Below, piece after piece: positions 7,701 through 13,938 of a stretch of DNA of 36,273 nucleotides. The stretch's first letter is position 1. Each line of letters starts with the position of its first letter. The notes beneath the pieces were generated by a model. That model saw only the letters and a list, made by a program, of their open reading frames with translations, was not told the DNA's origin and made no database searches. The position numbers and the translations under genes are program-made. Source of the stretch: a virus; the IMG/VR virus record IMGVR_UViG_3300021964_000209, positions 1-36,273 of that record; one strand, written 5' to 3'.

Positions 7701-7728
7701 GTAGGTGGTATTCCAGTACGCGACCTAC
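7701..7728 (-). other. Hairpin in the leader of the Tyr/Lys-repeat gene
   Basis: GTAGGT (7701-7706) pairs with ACCTAC (7723-7728), with a further GTA/TAC pairing inside. It lies between the late-promoter box and the ribosome site, so it would form in the 5' leader. Function unknown. Confidence 0.4.
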
Positions 7729-7733
7729 ACCTT

Positions 7734-7741
7734 TATTTATA
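7734..7741 (-). promoter_or_regulatory. T4-type late promoter box for the Tyr/Lys-repeat gene
   Basis: An exact TATAAATA on the minus strand, about 60 bases before the ATG at 7674. Transcription from here would also reach gp55, gp47 and gp46. Confidence 0.6.
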
Positions 7742-7779
7742 ATAATCATACCAGTAACTAATAAAAAAATAAAAGAGAC

Positions 7780-7809
7780 TTGACTTCACCAAAATAAACG
7801 TGTTATATT
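7780..7809 (+). promoter_or_regulatory. Possible plus-strand sigma-70-type promoter
   Basis: TTGACT (7780-7785), 18-base spacer, TATATT (7804-7809), with GTGT just before the -10 box. Spacing, -35 box and the GTGT are the same as in the promoter of the winged-helix gene (12434-12463). It would read into the 3' end of the convergent Sm-like gene; I see no plus-strand gene downstream. A seven-base inverted repeat (ACTTGAC 7778-7784, GTCAAGT 7824-7830) surrounds it. Confidence 0.35.
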
Positions 7810-7829
7810 AGCTCTGTTGTTGGGTCAAG

Positions 7830-8243
7830 TTAATGATATTTAGATTTATTTGTTTTAATAAACTCCTCTAGTATATCATTAATTTTATCTCTATCAATCA
7901 TTTCTTCATCATCTAAATTATCTTCAAAATCTATAACATCTTCTGGGATGTGCAATCTGTTTCTTTTTTCTACAATGTTTTTATAATAAGCACTCAACCC
8001 TACTGACGCATCTGCAATTATTATAACGTGAGATTCTTTTAGCTCAAAATATTTACTTTCTGTAAACGGAGATATCCAAGCAGTAAGGTGTAAAGATTCT
8101 ATCATACCTTTGCTAGTTTCTTCATTAACTGTTTCCATTTTTAATGGAGTTTTAATTATATATTTTTCATTAGCATATTCTTTCATTTCGCAAATAATAC
8201 TTTCGCCATTTGTTAACTTAACGACTTTATAATCTGTATCCAT
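7830..8243 (-). CDS. Conserved phage protein with Sm-like N-terminus
   Basis: A 137-residue protein. The N-terminal part (VVKLTNGESIICEM, then YIIKTPLKM) looks like the first strands of an Sm/LSm fold, the family that includes the RNA-binding protein Hfq. This rests on pattern resemblance only. The middle has TAWISPFTESKYFELKES and VGLSAYYKN, a run I associate with a conserved family in marine T4-like phages. The C-terminus is very acidic (DFEDNLDDEEMID). ATG at 8243 is chosen over TTG at 8249 because AAGAAGG sits six bases before it. The gene follows uvsW by about 40 bases. Confidence 0.8.
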   Translation of the reverse strand: MDTDYKVVKLTNGESIICEMKEYANEKYIIKTPLKMETVNEETSKGMIESLHLTAWISPFTESKYFELKESHVIIIADASVGLSAYYKNIVEKRNRLHIPEDVIDFEDNLDDEEMIDRDKINDILEEFIKTNKSKYH

Positions 8244-8272
8244 ACGCAACCTTCTTTTTAATCATTGTCTTA

Positions 8273-8280
8273 TATTTATG
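8273..8280 (-). promoter_or_regulatory. Near-consensus late promoter box
   Basis: Minus strand CATAAATA, seven of eight bases matching TATAAATA, about 30 bases before the ATG of the Sm-like gene. Weaker evidence than the exact boxes. Confidence 0.35.
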
Positions 8281-8283
8281 TGA

Positions 8284-9759
8284 CTACAATTTTACCTTAC
8301 TGATATGATAATCAAATTGTTGTTCGTTATACAATGATATCCTTTCAGAAAAATGATTTAACGTAAAATTACGCTTATTGTTGTGTGAAATGTCGTCTGC
8401 AATATCATATATTAAAACGGAAACTTTATTGTCGGTCTTACGCAGTCCACGGCCAAGGCTTTGGAGCACTCTAATCCTACTTTTGCTTGGGGAACTGAAC
8501 ACGATATTGTTGATATTCCTAATATTAATACCAGTGCTAAACGTGCCGTAACTTGCAAGTATAACTGATTTCTTTTCATTTTCTACAACTCCTCTTATTT
8601 CTTCTCTTTCTGATGTGTCTGTTCCACCATAGACAAAAAATGTTTTTCTATCTGTAATTGTTTCTTCTACTTGTTCGTATAATGGTTTTCCATGTTTCTC
8701 AACTAACTGAAATAAACAAAGCGTATTACCATCTAAGTGTTGCAAAAGATTGACTATAAAGTTATTTCGTTTCTCGTTTGTAGCCAAATATTCTAGTTCT
8801 TCTGCATATGTCATTTTCTCACGAATGTTTTTATGTTTTAATAAAATACACTTAACAGTCAAGTCTGCAAGTGTTTTCTTGTCTATAAGTTCCTTAGTGG
8901 TCACTATAGTTTCAGCAGTACCAAATAGACCTTCTAATACTAAGCGATGCGTCAGCGTTCCGTCTAGGGTGCCTGTGAGTCCAAATCTATACCTACACTG
9001 GTGTAACTTAGTCATAATCCCTGTCAATGATTTAGACTTAAACATGTGTGCTTCATCACCAATTACACACCCAAATGCTTCAAAATATTTCTTAGGCAAC
9101 TTGTACAAAGATTGCCATGTTGATATCACAACATCTTTAGTTACTTTGCGATCATGACCCTGATATATCTTTTGACAGTATGTACCAGAGCTCCAACCAT
9201 AATCTTCAAAGTCAGTATACATTTGTTCTACTAATGAAGTGGTAGGAACTAGTATTAGAGTTCTTAACCCCATCATTTTGTAATAACGAACTAGTGCATA
9301 TATTATTAATGACTTACCAGAAGCAGTGGGAGAAAGCAACAAAGCGCGATGTCTGCTAACAGCGTGGTGTACGGCATCAATCTGATAGTCACGAACTCTA
9401 AGAGATTTTCCTTTTGACTTTGGTTTAAGAGATTTAACGAATCCTGAGACAACCTCTCGTTCAATATTTCTTTCATCTTCTACTCCATCTTCTAGTATAT
9501 ATTTAATTCCGTTTCTTGAACAATAGTTTTTAATATAGGATAACAACCCAACATAGATTTGTCCTGTAGCTGGTGAGAATAAACGTATCTTACCATCCCA
9601 CATACGATTTTTAAACTGAGGCATAAACTTAGCGCCAGGCACTTCAAACGTAAAAAACTGTGTAAGTTCTTGTGTTGTTGATGGGTCTAGGTCATCTAAA
9701 ACTAAATGCACTTCGTTCTTTTTAGATATACGCATTTTGTAAAGTACCCTGTTTACCAT
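8284..9759 (-). CDS. uvsW: UvsW-like DNA/RNA helicase
   Basis: A 491-residue superfamily 2 helicase. In T4 UvsW unwinds R-loops and branched recombination intermediates and helps switch replication from origins to recombination. The N-terminal domain (FFTFEV, then NRMWDGKIRLF) is the UvsW-specific DNA-binding part. Helicase motifs follow: Walker A SPTASGKS (143-150), motif II DEAH (235-238), motif III GLTGT near 257, and motif VI QSLGRGLRK near 434. The ATG at 9759 has AAGAGG about six bases upstream. Its first 38 bases overlap the end of the preceding oxygenase gene. Confidence 0.95.
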   Translation of the reverse strand: MVNRVLYKMRISKKNEVHLVLDDLDPSTTQELTQFFTFEVPGAKFMPQFKNRMWDGKIRLFSPATGQIYVGLLSYIKNYCSRNGIKYILEDGVEDERNIEREVVSGFVKSLKPKSKGKSLRVRDYQIDAVHHAVSRHRALLLSPTASGKSLIIYALVRYYKMMGLRTLILVPTTSLVEQMYTDFEDYGWSSGTYCQKIYQGHDRKVTKDVVISTWQSLYKLPKKYFEAFGCVIGDEAHMFKSKSLTGIMTKLHQCRYRFGLTGTLDGTLTHRLVLEGLFGTAETIVTTKELIDKKTLADLTVKCILLKHKNIREKMTYAEELEYLATNEKRNNFIVNLLQHLDGNTLCLFQLVEKHGKPLYEQVEETITDRKTFFVYGGTDTSEREEIRGVVENEKKSVILASYGTFSTGINIRNINNIVFSSPSKSRIRVLQSLGRGLRKTDNKVSVLIYDIADDISHNNKRNFTLNHFSERISLYNEQQFDYHISKVKL

Positions 9760-10300
9760 AGTTGCCTCTTAATAGTATATTCCATGAGACACTTATACGT
9801 TGTTCTTGAGGCGACGGCACCCAATGTTGCAACCATGATGGAAAAATTAATCCAGACCCCTCAATAGAATCAAACCTAACCATACTGGAATTGTATTGGT
9901 TTGGTGTATTTCTTGGCTGCAATACGCTTGCAGATGGTCGTGGATCAAAAAATTGTATTGGTGCGGTATTATTAGATTTTAGATAATATACACCAGACAG
10001 AAAGTTATTTGAATGTGTGTGTGGAGGGTGAACATCACCACTTTGCATTTGGTTTGCCCACATGTTTGTAATTTCTATTTTATCATATTCGTATTTTAAT
10101 TTTTTTAAAATTTGAGTTGTTGATTCAATTACGCCATCAACCAAAGGTTTAAAGTTTGGTAAGAGAAACAATTGATCTTCTTCCTCTGAAAACCGCAAAT
10201 TAGTTATCATGGGTTCATGATCTATCTTCAAAGAAAAAGAATGAATTGTTGTTGGAAAACAATCAAAAGATTTTACATTAACCACGTTACTATGCTCCAC
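9722..10300 (-). CDS. 2OG-Fe(II) oxygenase (TIGR02466-like), first of three in the window
   Basis: A probable iron- and 2-oxoglutarate-dependent dioxygenase of 192 residues. Likely iron ligands are in PHTH (His94, His96) and in SWLQHWV (His159), and the following Arg168 in QRISVSWN would bind 2-oxoglutarate. This is the layout of the TIGR02466 family seen in marine phages. I chose a GTG start at 10300 (GTG GAG CAT) because AAAGGAACAAG stands directly before it; the frame stays open further upstream inside the previous gene. It overlaps the P4H-type oxygenase by 28 bases and uvsW by 38. The substrate is unknown; hydroxylation of a phage or host protein or of a nucleotide is possible. Confidence 0.85.
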   Translation of the reverse strand: MEHSNVVNVKSFDCFPTTIHSFSLKIDHEPMITNLRFSEEEDQLFLLPNFKPLVDGVIESTTQILKKLKYEYDKIEITNMWANQMQSGDVHPPHTHSNNFLSGVYYLKSNNTAPIQFFDPRPSASVLQPRNTPNQYNSSMVRFDSIEGSGLIFPSWLQHWVPSPQEQRISVSWNILLRGNYGKQGTLQNAYI

Positions 10301-10815
10301 CTTGTTCCTTTTGTAACTGTTTTTGCTTCGTGAGGAAACATAAAGTTGGATGGAAATATAATTGCAGAACCCTTGGCTGGGCAAAACTTTTTATTTGCTA
10401 CATAAAACTCTCCACCTTCATAATTATCATTAAGATATAATAATGCAGATACTTGTGGATAGCCGTAATGTTGACCATGACTATGATGAATGTTGTCAAC
10501 GTGTTTAGACATAAACCCGCCCTTACCATACCGATTAATACGAAAGTCTGTGGTATGTTTAACTGCAAACAATTCAAAGTCAGATTTGTAATTTACTATC
10601 ACGTTTTCAAAACACTCTTTAATATCTTGATAGAATACATTGTTTTTTCGTATCCAATACTCTAACATCTTAACACGTTCTTCTTTTATAACTCGCCCAC
10701 TATCGTGTGTGGAGTATGCAGAAGGCTCATATGGAAAATCGTGTCCAGTTAAATCATTACATAAACTTTCTGAGACAATACCTTCATAATATTTTATATA
10801 ACCATCTACATTCAT
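10273..10815 (-). CDS. 2OG-Fe(II) oxygenase (prolyl-4-hydroxylase-like), second of three
   Basis: A 180-residue dioxygenase of the P4H type. The iron-binding HxD is His105/Asp107 in KHVDN, the distal His is His162 in FPHEA, and Arg172 in GTRWSIVTWL is the usual 2-oxoglutarate anchor. The core YPQVSALLYLNDNYEGGEF is typical of the family's double-stranded beta-helix. The ATG overlaps the uvsY stop by one base (TAATG), so translation is coupled. The substrate is unknown. Such enzymes are frequent in marine T4-like phages. Confidence 0.9.
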   Translation of the reverse strand: MNVDGYIKYYEGIVSESLCNDLTGHDFPYEPSAYSTHDSGRVIKEERVKMLEYWIRKNNVFYQDIKECFENVIVNYKSDFELFAVKHTTDFRINRYGKGGFMSKHVDNIHHSHGQHYGYPQVSALLYLNDNYEGGEFYVANKKFCPAKGSAIIFPSNFMFPHEAKTVTKGTRWSIVTWLM

Positions 10816-11246
10816 TACATCATTCCAGCTTCAAACTTTCTCCACTCTATTGCGTTTTTAATATCCCACCCACGATTATCAATGGACTTGATTACACCAT
10901 CAATATATTTTACAACAATTTCTAGATAACCAATTTTGTTCATCAGTTCAATTATATCTTCGTCAGAAGTGATGTACATCGCAAGGTCACTTTTAAGAAC
11001 CTTTAAGTCAAATGGTTTAGATGCATAAACTTTTGCGTCAGCTTTACCACCATAGTATTCCCATTTCTGACGATACAAACGCTGATAGTCTCCATTGTGT
11101 TTTTGCAACAACAATTGAAACTTTGACCTGTGGTCAAGGTATTTTGATTTTATTTTTTGATTAGTAAGGGATTCAGACGCTAAGTCCTCTTGATTAGTAA
11201 TCACAAGATCGTTTCTAGCTTCTTCTTTCAATTGGTCTAAATTCAT
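10815..11246 (-). CDS. uvsY: UvsY-like recombination mediator
   Basis: A 143-residue protein, close to T4 UvsY (137), which loads UvsX recombinase on single-stranded DNA coated with gp32. The best match to T4 UvsY as I remember it is the C-terminus: IDNRGWDIKNAIEWRKFEAG here against an IKSRGF...FEAGK ending there. A central WEYYGGKADAKVY block matches the YYSG-D region. ATG at 11246 is chosen over TTG at 11264; AAGAGAA lies about nine bases before it. It heads a chain of overlapping genes ending with uvsW, so mediator and helicase are made together. The leader is long and may be structured. Confidence 0.88.
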   Translation of the reverse strand: MNLDQLKEEARNDLVITNQEDLASESLTNQKIKSKYLDHRSKFQLLLQKHNGDYQRLYRQKWEYYGGKADAKVYASKPFDLKVLKSDLAMYITSDEDIIELMNKIGYLEIVVKYIDGVIKSIDNRGWDIKNAIEWRKFEAGMM

Positions 11247-11268
11247 TATATTATTTCTCTTCAAAAAT

Positions 11269-11354
11269 GAGCAGAGTCGATGTACTCTCTGAGTATATCT
11301 TGACTTTCTACGAAGTCTTAATTGTAGTTTGCTAAAGCGTTATCTTTTCTGCTC
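11269..11354 (-). other. Inverted repeat spanning the uvsY leader
   Basis: On the minus strand GAGCAGA (11348-11354) pairs with TCTGCTC (11269-11275), enclosing 72 bases, just upstream of the uvsY ribosome site. A smaller GACTT/AAGTC hairpin lies inside. Size and end pairing recall a tRNA, but no T-arm or D-arm consensus is present. Confidence 0.35.
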
Positions 11355-11359
11355 GGTTA

Positions 11360-11367
11360 TATTTATA
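11360..11367 (-). promoter_or_regulatory. T4-type late promoter box before uvsY
   Basis: An exact TATAAATA on the minus strand, overlapping the stop codon of the gp3-like gene. The transcript would begin near 11354 and have a leader of about 108 bases before uvsY. Confidence 0.6.
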
Positions 11368-11953
11368 AAGTTTTTACTTCGTATATTTTGTACGCAAACT
11401 CAGCGCTTACAATTAAATTATCAACATCAGTTGCAGATTGTGTATAATCTAACGCACCCAATGATATTGGAAAAATATCTTCAAAACTAATCTCTACGAT
11501 AGGATTATTTTTATTAGACAATATCATAAGGTTTGCATCAGAATACATTGACTTGTCTGGCGTTGCATTTCCTACATCTCCAATATCTGAACTGGTTGAT
11601 CTTTGACTTGCAGGCGTAGTTGATGTTACATCTCTATGTGTTGTAAATTGGCCCCTGTTCTTAGGAAATCCAATCCCCGTTATCCAATTATGTAAAGATA
11701 GATAGTTTTCTAGATACTCATCTACAATAAAAGATATTGAAAGATTTTCATATTCAAGTTTATCTCCCATTGTAGGTATATTTTTAAATGGTGTATTTAA
11801 AATTGCTGGCGTGCCAGATATGCCTGGCACGTTAGCACTAACAGTAAAAAATTCAACTTTAGGAAGCTGAAGTATACCAAACTTAAACTGAGTTGGACTT
11901 GCGTAGTCTAACTTGTCTGGTTGTCTATCTAGTGGGGATTGAGATGTTGCCAT
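11363..11953 (-). CDS. gp3: Tail-tube-fold protein, probably gp3-like tail terminator
   Basis: A 196-residue protein with the tail-tube protein pattern: FFTVSANVPGISG (35-47), PFKNIPTMGDKLEYENL (55-71), then ISFIVDEYLENYLSLHNWITG. It ends with a YKIYEV strand. T4 gp3, gp19 and gp54 share this fold. A separate gp19 lies at 18370-18903, and in marine T4-like phages gp3 stands between gp23 and uvsY, so gp3 (caps the tail tube and stabilises the sheath) is the best reading; gp54 is the main alternative. The ATG at 11953 closely follows the PqqA gene, whose stop is two bases upstream, so the two share the late promoter at 12058-12065. I see no strong ribosome site of its own, which suggests coupled translation. 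Confidence 0.65.
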   Translation of the reverse strand: MATSQSPLDRQPDKLDYASPTQFKFGILQLPKVEFFTVSANVPGISGTPAILNTPFKNIPTMGDKLEYENLSISFIVDEYLENYLSLHNWITGIGFPKNRGQFTTHRDVTSTTPASQRSTSSDIGDVGNATPDKSMYSDANLMILSNKNNPIVEISFEDIFPISLGALDYTQSATDVDNLIVSAEFAYKIYEVKTL

Positions 11954-11955
11954 AG

Positions 11956-12030
11956 TTAACGATTGTGAATATACATTGTTACTTCAAATCCAAATCTAAC
12001 ATCTTGATAAGTTGGTTTTGTCCATTGCAT
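11956..12030 (-). CDS. pqqA: PqqA, precursor peptide of pyrroloquinoline quinone
   Basis: A 24-codon gene encoding a peptide that begins MQWTKP, has GFEVTMY at residues 14-20 and ends HNR. This is the PqqA signature. Glu16 and Tyr20, spaced E-x-x-x-Y, are the two residues joined by the radical SAM enzyme PqqE (with the chaperone PqqD) and turned into PQQ. Length and flanks match bacterial PqqA; from memory, the Acinetobacter peptide is also 24 residues, begins MQWTKP and has GFEVTMY. The gene has a strong ribosome site (AAGGAGAGG) five bases before the ATG and an exact TATAAATA late-promoter box 28 bases upstream. The gp3-like gene follows two bases after the stop. No pqqB, C, D, E or F gene is seen in the window, so the host would have to supply the maturation enzymes. 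Confidence 0.88.
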   Translation of the reverse strand: MQWTKPTYQDVRFGFEVTMYIHNR

Positions 12031-12057
12031 AATACCTCTCCTTATTAATACTACTAC

Positions 12058-12065
12058 TATTTATA
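12058..12065 (-). promoter_or_regulatory. T4-type late promoter box for pqqA and the gp3-like gene
   Basis: An exact TATAAATA on the minus strand. The transcript would start near 12052, leaving a leader of about 22 bases that includes AAGGAGAGG. It directly abuts the A/T tract of the terminator at 12068-12099. Confidence 0.7.
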
Positions 12066-12067
12066 AC

Positions 12068-12099
12068 AAAAAAAAGGGGGAACATTAATGTTCCCCCTT
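12068..12099 (-). terminator. Rho-independent terminator of the winged-helix gene
   Basis: A perfect 26-base palindrome (12074-12099) with a GGGGGAA/TTCCCCC core, followed on the minus strand by eight T residues. It ends the winged-helix gene and isolates it from pqqA/gp3. Confidence 0.9.
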
Positions 12100-12119
12100 C
12101 GTACCATACTACAATGGTG

Positions 12120-12377
12120 TTATGCAGAACGTAATGCCTGATAACCAGCTGCGATCACTGAACGAGGTGCAGTACCTAAACGATACTTGTTGTAAGTTTC
12201 CCCATCAAATGAACTCACTCGCTTGTTGAGAAATATAGGATATCCCTCAGTGCGTAGTTTGCTCATCACTGCTCGAACATTCTTTACACCATATCGTGAT
12301 GTAATTTGTTTTGCAGTAAGTTCTGCTCCGCCCATTAGTGCGTTAAGAACCTTCTCAGTTTTAGTAATAGTAGTCAT
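12120..12377 (-). CDS. Small winged-helix/HTH DNA-binding protein next to gp23
   Basis: An 85-residue basic protein. KTEKVLNALMGGAELTAKQI and SRYGVKNVRAVMSKLRTEGY form a helix-turn-helix with a recognition helix at about 30-43, and IFLNKRV to NKYRLG would form the wing. This looks like a transcription regulator or DNA-binding accessory protein. I chose ATG at 12377 because AAGGAG lies about ten bases before it; an in-frame ATG at 12398 is possible. The gene has its own sigma-70-type promoter, a hairpin at the mRNA's 5' end, and a strong terminator. It is therefore a separate transcription unit inserted between the capsid gene and the tail gene. Small genes of this type occur next to gp23 in other marine T4-like phages; the regulated target is unknown. 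Confidence 0.82.
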   Translation of the reverse strand: MTTITKTEKVLNALMGGAELTAKQITSRYGVKNVRAVMSKLRTEGYPIFLNKRVSSFDGETYNKYRLGTAPRSVIAAGYQALRSA

Positions 12378-12406
12378 TATATAATTTCTCCTTGTCATGA
12401 CATTAA

Positions 12407-12426
12407 CAATCGAGATTTCCCGATTG
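12407..12426 (-). other. Hairpin at the 5' end of the winged-helix mRNA
   Basis: CAATCG (12407-12412) and CGATTG (12421-12426) form a six-pair stem with an eight-base loop, starting at about the first base of the predicted transcript. Such 5' hairpins can protect mRNA from decay or be a repressor site. Confidence 0.45.
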
Positions 12427-12433
12427 AATTAAT

Positions 12434-12463
12434 ACTATAACACACTATATTGGATAAAGTCAA
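12434..12463 (-). promoter_or_regulatory. Sigma-70-type promoter of the winged-helix gene
   Basis: Minus-strand TTGACT (12458-12463), 18-base spacer, TATAGT (12434-12439), with GTGT just before the -10 box. It lacks the CTTGGC spacer element of the VWA/cobS promoters and is not a late box, so it would work with the host's main sigma factor. Confidence 0.65.
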
Positions 12464-12484
12464 TACCCTTTTTAAATAAAAGCT

Positions 12485-12512
12485 AAAAAAAAGGGGTCTT
12501 TTAGACCCCTTC
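12485..12512 (-). terminator. Rho-independent terminator after gp23
   Basis: A nine-pair stem AAGGGGTCT/AGACCCCTT with a three-base loop, followed on the minus strand by a T run (A85-A92 on the plus strand). It lies about 37 bases after the gp23 stop and ends the capsid transcript. Confidence 0.9.
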
Positions 12513-12548
12513 TTAATATTAGGTTGGTTGACCCAACTCTTATGTTTA

Positions 12549-13898
12549 TTACATAAGGTTTGTGACTTTAACCCTTCGATACCAAGCATTGGTGTTTGCA
12601 TCAAGAGAAGCATCAGTGTTAACTGTGTCTCCAGCAGCAACTGCACCAGCAGCAGCGAATGGATTAGCTGCAAGACCATAACGTGTCTTGAAACCAATCT
12701 TAGGTTGGAAAGAACTTTCACCAACCGCACGAACCATCTGTAGTGGAACGTATGGGCAGTAGAAGAATCCAGCGTCATAAGGTGAAGTACCCTTGTAACC
12801 AACAACATAGTACTGCGATGCAGCTACGTTAGCAGCATATGGATCAACATATACTTTGTAACGTCCGTTCATAACACCAGCGAATGTGGTAGTTGTGTCG
12901 TCTACGTTTAGGTTGTTAGATAGAGCAGGAGTGTAATCAAGTACACCTGCCATCTGAAGTGCAGAAGCAACATCAGCTGAACAGATAATCATGTTACCTT
13001 TCCCTCTACGAGTCTGTTGACCAATCGCATTGGCATCACGTTCGATTGCGAACATTAAACCTTTGAATTTCTCAACTGACCAACGACCATTTGAATCTGT
13101 ATCAAGGTCGAATATACCAGCAGTAGTTGTGTTAACTTGAGCACCCTTAACCGCAGTTACATACAACGAGCGAATAACTTCTCGGTTGATTTCTGCGAGG
13201 ATTTCAGAACTTAAAATGTTAGAAAGTTCTGTCTCTGCGTCAAGACCATGAATTGCTTTAAGGTCTTGTGCGAGTTCCATTGTGTACTCAGCTTTTAACG
13301 CACGACTAACAGCAGTCACAGTTGACTTCTCGATTGAGAATGCCATCTGAGCAAATCCGTTGTCAGAACTGTCACCTAATGCTTCTGCCTGAGCAGTTGT
13401 CATACCTGTTGCACTTGTGTAAGTACCAGCTGACGGACTGTCGTTAAGAACAGCAGGGTTAGTTTCTGTTGATCCAACATCACCACCACCGATATCACCA
13501 GCGGAGTTCTGGTTAGATGCACCAGTTTGGCCAGGCAATGCCTCGTCAACAAGTGCTTCTGCACCATCTTGTGAAAGGAAAGATGAACGCATTGCAAAGA
13601 TAAGACCAGTAGGCCCTGTCATTGGTTGCACACCACATACGTCATATGCAATCAAGTTAGGCATTGCACGCCGTACGAGTGATATTAAAATTGGATCCCA
13701 TGTATCGAATTGTCCACCACCAGTACTGTTGACTGGCGCTGTTTCTCCGAGGAAACCTCTATCTTCTTTTAAAGCTTTTTCTTGGTTCTCTAAGATGAGA
13801 GTAGTAACTGCCCGCTTATAAGGATCGGCGATCTCAGGAAGATCGGGATGCTCTAGGACTGGCTGCCACTTTTCTTGTAGATGTTCTGTCTGAAACAT
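12549..13898 (-). CDS. gp23: Major capsid protein gp23
   Basis: A 449-residue protein that forms the hexamers of the head. It opens with MFQTEHLQEKWQPVLEH and has GGGQFDTWDPILISLVRRAMPNLIAYDVCGVQPM, the conserved gp23 region. A prohead protease site fits LGE52|T53 in the stretch RGFLGETAP, so the mature protein would begin at Thr53, as T4 gp23 is trimmed by gp21. AAGGAGAAACAA precedes the ATG. A terminator follows. I see no consensus late box directly before it, so it may depend on the promoters before gp22. No gp24-like vertex gene is present, as in other marine T4-like phages. Confidence 0.97.
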   Translation of the reverse strand: MFQTEHLQEKWQPVLEHPDLPEIADPYKRAVTTLILENQEKALKEDRGFLGETAPVNSTGGGQFDTWDPILISLVRRAMPNLIAYDVCGVQPMTGPTGLIFAMRSSFLSQDGAEALVDEALPGQTGASNQNSAGDIGGGDVGSTETNPAVLNDSPSAGTYTSATGMTTAQAEALGDSSDNGFAQMAFSIEKSTVTAVSRALKAEYTMELAQDLKAIHGLDAETELSNILSSEILAEINREVIRSLYVTAVKGAQVNTTTAGIFDLDTDSNGRWSVEKFKGLMFAIERDANAIGQQTRRGKGNMIICSADVASALQMAGVLDYTPALSNNLNVDDTTTTFAGVMNGRYKVYVDPYAANVAASQYYVVGYKGTSPYDAGFFYCPYVPLQMVRAVGESSFQPKIGFKTRYGLAANPFAAAGAVAAGDTVNTDASLDANTNAWYRRVKVTNLM

Positions 13899-13938
13899 TT
13901 GTTTCTCCTTTAATTAATATACATCTGTTTAATATAAT

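Noticed and set aside
11269-11354. tRNA-like size and end pairing (86 bases, seven-pair closing stem) on the minus strand before uvsY.
   Set aside because: No T-loop (GTTCGA-type), no D-arm and no seven-base anticodon loop with a normal stem on either strand.
12395-12808. Minus-strand open frame in another phase across the end of gp23, its terminator and the winged-helix promoter.
   Set aside because: It crosses a strong terminator and a promoter, and overlaps the conserved C-terminus of gp23.
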